Source: Orientallactaga sibirica (lineage: Eukaryota > Chordata > Mammalia > Rodentia > Dipodidae). From it: a stretch of 64,000 bases of DNA. The position numbers and the translations under genes were made by a program. The stretch spans positions 806,001-870,000 of the forward strand of contig JAEOAD010000026.1 in NCBI GenBank assembly GCA_036365145.1, written 5' to 3'. Under the pieces are notes generated by a model that saw only the letters and a program-made list of their open reading frames with translations, was not told where the DNA came from and did not search any database. Positions within the stretch are counted from its first letter, which is position 1. Every line of letters begins with the position of its first letter. Below are positions 55,745 through 64,000 of this stretch, piece by piece.

Positions 55745-56680
55745 AATAAAGTATTAATGTTCATTTAAATTAACATGCCTGGGCTGGAGAGATGGCTTAG
55801 CGGTTAAGGCGCATGCCTGTGAAGCCTAAGGATCCCAGTTCCATTCTCCAGGTCTCACATAAGCAGGGTGCACTAGAGTTTGTTTGCAGTGGCTAGAAGC
55901 CCTTGCACGCCCACTCTTACTCTCACTCTCCCCCCCCGCCCCCTCTCTATCTCTTATAAATAAATAAAAATTAAATTAACTTGCCTGTGCTCAGAATGTG
56001 AGGACACAAAGCTTACCAGCCTGTAACAGTGCTCTAGCAGTCAGCTGCATTCTGAGTAGGGCCAGACTGCCTTACAGCTAACCCTGACGACATTTCCTGC
56101 ATGAACCAGGACCAGAGCAATATTTAAACAAATCATTAAAGTAAGTTCTTGAACTCCGTCTCTATCATATTTGATAAACTTTAGATAATCAAGTGGAAAG
56201 GCATGACACCTGCACTTACGTAGGTGACAGTTGTCCTACATCAGATTTGATTTTGTCAGCTACCAGCATAGAATTCCTAAGTTTTAACCCCTTCACTTCT
56301 GACGGTGTTTGCTGTTGGTGGTAAAGGCGAAGTCGGGCTTGGTAGTGATGAAGACCAGTTTTGTAACAACATGGGACTTCTTTTCCTAAGAGAGGTGAAT
56401 TGACGAGGGGAAACAGTCTTTGACTTTTGTTACTGGGGAATGGCTGTTTCGCAGGTAGCGAATAAAGAGTACTTTTACAGAAATTTGATTTTCTATGTAG
56501 TATACTCTGTCTGTTTTCCTGGGCCCGCCTCAGCGGGGTCATGGTGTTCACTGTAAGGTGGCGGGGACCGAGCAAGAGTGCTTTGAGTGCTTGTTCTAAG
56601 ACTTTTAAATGTTCTTTAAAGAAAGTAAAACATCTCCATGAGATGTGTACTATAAATAAAGAATACTTCTTGTTTATAGA
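55745..56680 (+). terminator. TDP2 3' UTR poly(A) signals
   Basis: AATAAA occurs at 55745-55750, 56461-56466 and 56655-56660. The last is followed by TGTGTGTGCTTGTTTTG, a strong GU-rich element, and is the best candidate end. A plus tSINE (55775-55975) lies in between and would be part of the longer UTR. Confidence 0.55.
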
Positions 56681-59017
56681 TGTGTGTGCTTGTTTTGTTC
56701 CTGCTGCACTTTGTGCGGAAAAAGCAGCTTGTTCCATGTTGTCTCAACCTCACCAGGCATTGTGAAGACTGCGTTTGCTTCCTGTTGTCAAATCCCTGAC
56801 ACTTGGGAAGCTCTGTTTGAGGCCAGCCGGCACCACACAGTGAGGCCCTGTCTCAAAATACTGTAGTTATCTCCACTTTGGAAACTAGCAAGAGTGAGCT
56901 AAGCTCTCGCAAGGGAGGGCTGCCTGTAACACCCCTACAGCCGCCAGAAACATCTATTTCAACAAGGCTCCACCTTCCTACTTGCCACCAGTTGGGGGCC
57001 ACGCATTTATCAGGAGACCGTAAATGAAAGTGTCGGAGAAAGACAATTTGAGGCTGGAGAGACGGCTCAGCAGTTAAGGCACTTGACTGCCAAGCCCAAT
57101 GACCTGGACTCGATTCCCCGGTACCCATGTAAAGCCAGATGTGCAAGGTGACGCATGCACGTCTAGAGTTCATTTGCAATGGCTGGAAGCCTCTGTGTAC
57201 CCATTCTGTCTCTCTTCTCTCTGCTTGCAAATAAATTTAAAATTATTTACTTATTTGGGGGGGAGAGAGGGTGTGCCAGGACCTCTAGCCACTCCAAACA
57301 AACTCCAGACGCATGTGCCACCTTGTGCGTCTGGTTTATGTGGGTCCTGGGGAATCGAACCTGGGTCCGTAGGCTTCACAGGAAAGCGCCGTAACTATTA
57401 AACCATCTCTCCAGCCCTAAATATAAAAAAGTTTTTTTAAAATAAAAGACAATTTGAACTTATAGGTGGTGTGAATCTTGTTTTTTTTGTTGGGGGCGGG
57501 GGACACAAACGCATGTCTATTCAACCCAGGTAGGGCTCAGCTAACAGCCCAAAGCACACACGTAAATTTTGTGAAGCAGTGAGTTTGGGGGTTTCTTATA
57601 GTATGTGGGTAACTCAAAGGCAGCTACTGCACTGCAAAGTCCCATCCCATCATGGACAGTGACTTCATGGACAGTGTATCTATTTCTTGTACATGGACTC
57701 TGCAGAGCAGCCTGGCTGTCAGGGCTGGGGCATCAGCCCTGTGCCCACAGGACCCCAGTGGAGATCACGCTCCAAAGTGCTCAGGCAGCAAATATCACCG
57801 GGAGAATTAAGCAATGCCTGGACAGCAAGCCAAGCAGTCTAGGGTCACACCCTGACACCCCAACCGCCGGCACAAGAGGACCCTGCTTAGAAACCTAGGT
57901 CACCCAGCCCAAGCAAGAGGGCAGACAACCTCCCGACACTTCCCCTTAATCAAAGCTGACCTGGTGATACGGCCCAGGGGCCTTAAGAGGAGCAAGTACC
58001 TCACTCAACAAGAGGTCCAACTAGCCAGGCGTGGTGGCGCACACCTTTAATCCCAGCACTCGGGAAGCAGAGGTAGGAGGATCGCCGAGAGTTCGAGGCC
58101 ACCCTGAGACTACATAGTGAATTCCAAGTCAGCTGGGCCAGGGTGAGACCCTACCTCGAAAAAAATAAAAACAAAACAAAAAGTCCAACTAGAGATGGGC
58201 AAACCCCAAACAATGCAAGACATCAAGTCAACAGAGTCTCCATCAAGAATGCCTGGCCTCTTAACGGAAGCCTCCAGTGAGTACACAGAGGAAAATCCAG
58301 ACATAGAGTCCCACGATGAAGACATGCTAGACAAATTAATAAGACCATGGACAAATGGATGTCGGAACCGGAAGCTTCTCGCAAGATCACTTGCAGCTGA
58401 GGGGAGGGCAGGAATCCCAGATGAGGTCTTGCCGCCCTCCCCTTCCCCATCTACTTGTGAATGTCAGTAGCTCCATTGCCATGGCCATAGACCTGACCAT
58501 CACTGTGTTGTTGGGCTCCAAACTTGATGGCTGCCAGGTCAAAGCATTCACCAGTCCAGGATGGCATCACGGCTCTGCCTGGAGGGAAAAAGACAACAAC
58601 GGATTAACGTTCCTTTTCCTTCTGTAGAAGGGAAAGGAACTTTCTATTTCTGGTCTTGAGAGCAGGGGAGGGGCTCTGGATGGGCAGAGCTTCAGGGTGA
58701 GAGCACAGGACGCTATACTTACCCAAGCCACAGGCTCTCTCCAGCTCTTCGAATTGACAAATGTGGACACATGAGCTTGTTTTAGGAAAATGAAGTTAAA
58801 AAAAAAAAAAAAACTCCCAAGTATGTAATCCACGTGGTGACTTGGATCAGGTTTTCTGACAACCTGAGAGATGTAAATTAGGCGTCCAGTTGGGGTGAAC
58901 CTCATTGGTCAAGTGTAAATGTATGCGGAGGACCTACACTGATTGGTCAAGGAGGAGAGGGTAAACTTCAAGGAGCCAGCAGCAGGCAGGGAAAAAAAGC
59001 AAAGCCCAGGAACTCTC

Positions 59018-59048
<31 letters not shown>

Positions 59049-60163
59049 ACACACAAATAAAAATAAAATATATTTTTTAAAAGCCCAGGAAAAATTCCTA
59101 GGAAGGAGAACTAGGAAACTATACCTAGTGGGCATCTTGAGTCAGGCTGGCGTTGCCTTTTAGTCTTGCCAGGGCAGGTTGGCATCCATGTTCTTTTGGT
59201 CCTGTGTCCCTAATAGCTCTACAAAAGAAGACTGTTGTGTGTTTCAGTCTCTCTCTCTCTCTCTCTTCTCTTCTTTCCTTTTTCCTTGAGGTAGGGTCTC
59301 ACTCTGTAGTCAGAGGCAGAGGTAGGAGGATTGCGGTGAGTTCAAGGCCATCCTGAGACTACATAGTGAATACTTCCAGGTCAGCCTGTGCTAGAGTGAG
59401 ATCCTACCTCAGAAAAAATTAAAGATAAAAAAGGAGGGCTGGAGAGATGGCTTAGTGGTTAAGGCACCTGCCTGCTAAACCTCCAGCGGTTCCAATCTCC
59501 AGGTCCCATGTTGAGCCAGATGCAGTGATGCAAGGGCGCAATGCTGCACTTGACCACAAGGGGGGCGCACGCATCTGGAGTTTGTTCACAGCAGCTGAGA
59601 GACTGCTGGCACATCCATTCTCTATCTGTCTCCCTCTCTGTGTCTCTCTCAAAAAAAAAAAAAAAAATTAAAAATTAAAAAGGAAATGTGTCACTTAACA
59701 CACCTGTGATGCCACCTTTGGGGGAAGGGGCAAGAGGGTTCTGTTTGTATGTGATCAAGCTGAGGTGCATTCTGTTTTAAAGGCCTTGTTTTATTCGTTA
59801 AAATATATTATTTTCCCATATGTTGACAATGTGGCACTTCTCACGAAGCACTATTAAATACATGTATGAATCTAAAAGTGTGTGCATTTTCTGTAATGTT
59901 TACTTTCGGGAGGAATTCAATCCAGGGCCTGGTGCATGCTAGGCGAGTGTTCTACCACCAAATTATAACCTCAAACCTTGATTTTATATTTCAGATGGTT
60001 AGGAAAAAAATTAAGATGGGTGTACTGGTGCAGGCCTTTAATCTCAGCACTTGGGAGGCTGAGGTCAGAGGATCGCTGTAAGTTTGAAGCCTTCCAGGGC
60101 TACAGAGTGAGCTCTGAGTCAGCCTGGGCTAGAGGGAGACCCTACCTTGAAACCCCTCCCAAA

Positions 60164-60202
<39 letters not shown>

Positions 60203-60840
60203 AGCAAGCCAGCTTAAAAATTGTGTTGCTGTTTTATTCTCTTAAATTGCTCATACTTACCGAGTGTATAATTTGATATCTTGATGTGTGTGCTTACCTG
60301 TGAAAACCCTCACAGCAATCAAGCTAACAAGCAGCTACATCATCCCGTCAAAGTTTCCTTGTGACATGCTGTAATCCTTCCTTCCCTTAGCCCTCACTAT
60401 AGACTACCTTGAAGTTTCCAGTTTCCTATAGAAGCATGCCCCCCCCCACACACACATTTATTTTTCCATTTCTTTCTTTCTTTTGTTTTGTTTCCCAAGG
60501 TAGGGTCTCACTCTAGCCCAGGCTGACCTAGAATTCACTATGTAGTCTCAGGGTGGCCTTGAACTCACGGCGATCCTCCTATCTCTGCCTCCCGAGTGCT
60601 GGAATTAAAGGCATCCACTGCCATGGCTAGCCTATTTTTCCATTTTTCTGTTAACAGTTTTCTTGAGGTAAATACTTGTGAAGATCTACTTGCTGAGAAT
60701 GCTAGTGGGGCTACTCTAGTTAAATCAATGTCTCCCAGTTCATCAGTCCCTGTTGCCTTACTGAGAGACCAAAACTATTTTCTAAAAGCATAGGAACCAA
60801 ATCTGTATAGTGTCAACAATCATGGCTTTCTGTCATGTTA
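56680..60840. repeat. Intergenic region right of TDP2
   Basis: tSINE plus 57055-57235; tSINE minus 57240-57417; B1 plus 58025-58180, 59285-59430 (head missing) and 60010-60150; long tSINE plus 59436-59670; B1 minus 60490-60635; TAAA run 60155-60205. The B1 at 58025 is flanked by gtccaactag on both sides, so it split an older unclassified segment (57460-58020 and 58180-58650). The rest, such as 58650-58980 and 59690-59990, is unique. No KIAA0319 exon seen. Confidence 0.65.
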
Positions 60841-60884
60841 CTGTTTGGATCTAAAATGCCCCCCACAAGCCCATGTTTTATATA

Positions 60885-61310
60885 TATATTGCTGTGCCCA
60901 GTATGTGGCGCCCCCAGTGACCACCAAGGAGGACCAGACACATATGCAAGGGCAAAGAGCTTTATTGCGGGCTTAAGCTCAGACTCTTGACTTCACCAAC
61001 GCAGTAGATCTGTACAAGAGCCCTGAGAAGCAGAAGAGCAGGCTTTTTATTGAGGTTTGGACAAGGCGAGGGGGTCTCCTGGTTGGCACACACTTGATTG
61101 GTTGACATTTGTAACATTTTGAAATGTTGTTTTATTATTGGGACATCTCATTGGGCCATGTGGCCCTGCACTGCAAAAGTTCTGACCATACTGTCGCCGG
61201 TGCTGCTAGCTCGTGATGGCAACTTTGTGGTTTTTCCAGTAACTGTTTATCCCATTTTAGATTCCGGGAACCTGAAACTAAGGCCTACAGGGTGACTGAG
61301 GCCTGTCATG
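60885..61310 (-). mobile_element. LTR-like element on the minus strand
   Basis: Read on minus, it has two AATAAA signals (60960-60967 and 61046-61052 as TTTATT on plus) and then a short U5-like end with a GGGGGCGCCACATA-type stretch near 60905. No internal retroviral genes seen. The ends and target duplication are not resolved. Confidence 0.45.
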
Positions 61311-61330
61311 GTGTCACCTAAGTTCTTGGG

Positions 61331-61399
<69 letters not shown>

Positions 61400-63816
61400 G
61401 AGAGAAAGAGAGGCAGATAGAGAATGGGTACACCAGGGCCTCTACACACTGCAAATGAACTCCAAACACATGCGCCACCTTGTGCATCTGGCTTATGTGG
61501 ATCTTGGAGGAACTGAACCTGGATCTTTTGGCTTTGCAGGCAAGCGCCTTAACCATTAAGCCATCTCTCCAGCCCTCCACCACCACCTGACCCATTTATT
61601 ATTTATTTTTATTTATTTATTTATTTATTTTTTTTTATTTAGGAGATGGTAGGGTCTCTAGCCCAGGCTGACCTGGAATTCACTCTGTAGTCTCAGGGTG
61701 GCCTCGAACTCTCTGTGATCCTCCTACCTCTGCCTCCCGAGTGCTGGGAGTGAATACGTGTGCCACCACACCCGGCTCTTTATTTTAATTTTTATTTAAG
61801 GCCTAAGTTTTGAAGGCCTGGTCCACAGACCTCAGCCTAGCACAGTTTGGAACCTTTAAGAGGTGGGGGCCTCGTGGAAGGCAGTGACCTCACTGGGGGC
61901 GCGTCTTCCTCCTCTGCACCCCAACCCCCCAGGCCAACCGTTTTCATCAGCGGTGAAGATCATCCCGGGCTACTTACTGGTCAAGCAACAGTGAATGAAG
62001 CGGTGCGTCAGCATCAACCCAAATTGTTCCCACAGGTATCTTGTGCCATTGACATGAAACTTATTAACACATTTCCCATTAATAAAACTAAATTCCTGCT
62101 GAGCGCGGTGGCGCACGCCTTGAATCCCAGCACTGGTGGAGGCCGAGGGAGGAGGACCACCGTGAGTTCGAGGCCACCCTGAGACTACAGCATGAATTCC
62201 GGATCAGCCTGGGCTGGAGCGAGAAACCCTACTTCAGAAAAAAAAAAAAAAAAACACTAAAAATTTTAAAAGTGTTTATGTTAATGAGGTAAATTTTGTT
62301 TCCTTAAAATGATTATCTTTTTCTTTTTTTTTTTTTTTCCTTTTCTCTTCTCCTTCCCTTGCTTCAGACCACAGGTGGCTTTTTGTTACAGGAAGAGGCG
62401 CCTGATGCTCTTTTCCCCAACTAAGAAGTGAATCTCCAGGGAGCAGAAGTCAGCAGACAGCCCGCCCGAGAAGGAAAATTGTTCCCCGTGTGGCATGGAC
62501 ATCCGGGCGTCTAGCTCTGTCTCCAGTTCCTTGGGATGTTGGATTTGGCTGCGCCTGGACTTTTCTTTTTTTTGCTGGTGGGTTGAGTGGAGTTCATGTC
62601 ACAATTATCAACTATACCTTCCTTTACTCATTGGAAAATGAGGGCTCACCCACTGATCCTCGTCCTACAGCTTGGGGGTCCACCAAGCCCAGCCCTGCTT
62701 GGACGCCCAGGGTCCCCATAGACCTGTTTTGCATCCACACAGCTACATGTGACTCCATCCACCACACTGGGGGCGGAGGTCCCCTGTGCACTCTGCCCGG
62801 GACTGTCGCGGGGTTTCCCGTCCATCAGCTGCTGCCCAGGGGCGGTGGTCTTGACATTGAGGTGGAGCACGAAGTCCAGATCCTTTAGGGTCCCCCTCCC
62901 TTCTGTATTGCACAGGGGAACCCCTCCCCCTGCATCCTTGCAGTGATCTCTGTACAACCCTGGCCAAGGGTTTCAGGGGGTTCCAGATTGCCTTACTTCT
63001 GGTATAGACATTTCCTTGGGGGAGGCGGGGTGCTCCGAGGGAAGACCAATTGTCTTTGGGGGTGCTGTGATCAAAATTGATACATTGGGCTGGTGTAAAG
63101 ATGAAGCTTTTAAGGGAGTGACTAAATGAATTTGAGGCTGTCAGGGGTGTGCCCTCATCTTACTGGGACCCACAGAGAAATCCCACATCCAGTGGGGAGG
63201 GGTGGCCACCTGCAAGCTTAAGAGGTGGGGTCACGTGAGACTTTTGTGAAGGGACTTGAAGCTCTATCTTCAGGGATGGACCAATTCACTAGATGGCTGG
63301 ATTAAGGAGGACTCAGGAGCGGGTTTGCTGTCAAACCCAGTTTGGTTGGGTTCTTGTGGCTGGGGACTCTGCTAGCAAGAAGGCCCTTGGACCAGCGCTG
63401 CCCCTTGACCTTGGACCAGAGTCTTGAACCAAAAGAATGATTTTTATAACTTACCCAGCAGTGATAATTGTTTTATAGCAACAGAAAATACACATAAGAC
63501 AATTGTTAAAATTATATCCTCTGGGGCTGGAGAGATGGCTCAGTGGTTAAGGCGCTTGCCTGTGAAGCCTAATGACCCTGGTTCGGTTCTCCAGGTCCCA
63601 AGTAAGCCAGCTGCACAAGGGGGTGCACGCATCTGGAGTTTGTTTGCAGTGGCTAGAGGCACTGGCGTGCCCATTCTCACTCTTCCTCTCTCTCTTTCCC
63701 TCTTTCTGTCTCTAATAAATAAAATAACTAAAAATAAAATGTAGCCATTCTTTAAAAAAAAATTATATGCTCTGCCCATATCAGGGACTTGGAAGACTGC
63801 TTCCTTGTACTTTTAT

Positions 63817-63860
<44 letters not shown>

Positions 63861-64000
63861 CTTGAAAAAAGTGGTAACCGTGGAGTGTTGTAAAGACAGA
63901 TTGGATTTTTTTTTCCTTCCCGAGGTAGGGTCTCACTCTAGCCCAGGCTGACCTGGAATTCACTATGCAGTCTCAGGGTGGCCTTGAACTCACGGCGATC
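61311..64000. repeat. Right edge: simple repeats, SINEs and older remnants
   Basis: CT run then TA run 61333-61390; tSINE minus 61395-61575; B1 minus 61635-61780 and 63915-64000 (cut by the window end); B1 plus 62100-62255; tSINE plus 63520-63735; AAT run 63818-63858. The stretches 61798-62095 and 62380-63500 look like old interspersed repeat or unique sequence. The first resumes a segment begun at about 60838, before the LTR-like element. Confidence 0.65.

Noticed and set aside
56216..56737. 173-codon minus-strand frame right of TDP2
   Set aside because: No recognisable domain; it overlaps the likely TDP2 3' UTR on the opposite strand and ends in low-information sequence.
58195..58470. 91-codon plus frame (start MGKPQTMQDIK) that could be a retroelement protein
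   Set aside because: It did not resemble any L1 ORF1 or retroviral protein I know, and frame continuity outside it is lost; left unclassified.
62490..62888. 132-codon plus-strand frame
   Set aside because: No domain or splice context; probably within an old repeat.
56680..64000. KIAA0319 first exon expected from synteny
   Set aside because: No CpG island or recognisable KIAA0319 coding sequence; the gene probably starts beyond the window.

Overview
The window is a piece of mammalian nuclear chromosome from a rodent. It has large interrupted genes with GT-AG introns, CpG-island promoters, and a dense carpet of two rodent SINE types. One is a B1-type (7SL-derived) element of about 150 bp. The other is a B2-like element with a tRNA-type head, a pyrimidine-rich stretch, AATAAA and a variable tail (called tSINE below; a longer variant of about 230-250 bp is called long tSINE). 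The exact B1 and B2-like consensus is not mouse or rat. From memory it fits a jerboa-type (dipodoid) rodent such as Jaculus; that is an inference, not a database match. The proteins are clearly mammalian orthologues.

Four complete protein-coding genes can be assembled exon by exon, with every splice site and phase closing: GMNN (geminin, minus strand, 213 codons), C6orf62 (plus, 229 codons), ACOT13 (minus, 140 codons) and TDP2 (plus, 356 codons). This is the order and relative orientation I know from human 6p22 (GMNN, C6orf62, ACOT13, TDP2, then KIAA0319), read in reverse, so the locus is syntenic. No KIAA0319 exon was found to the right of TDP2.

Layout: 1-1978 SINE-rich flank; 1975-13800 GMNN; 13200-13960 its CpG island; 14100-21600 almost solid SINEs with one 5'-truncated L1 end; 21728-22167 a solo LTR; 22500-24150 the C6orf62 CpG island and leader; 25662-34185 C6orf62; 35239-39029 a nearly identical 1.9-kb tandem duplication in the gap between the convergent 3' ends of C6orf62 and ACOT13; 39180-47940 ACOT13; 47900-48430 a divergent CpG promoter shared by ACOT13 and TDP2 (start codons 334 bp apart); 48271 to about 56680 TDP2; 56700-64000 intergenic sequence with SINEs, an LTR-like element on the minus strand and older repeat remnants.

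The genes do not form a pathway: geminin controls replication licensing, TDP2 repairs topoisomerase-linked DNA ends, ACOT13 hydrolyses acyl-CoA, and C6orf62 has no assigned function. ACOT13 and TDP2 probably share promoter control. I found no novel multi-gene system. The most notable items are the recent tandem duplication with an embedded long hairpin, two back-to-back uORFs in the C6orf62 leader, a 42-bp minisatellite in an ACOT13 intron, and several datable nested SINE insertions.
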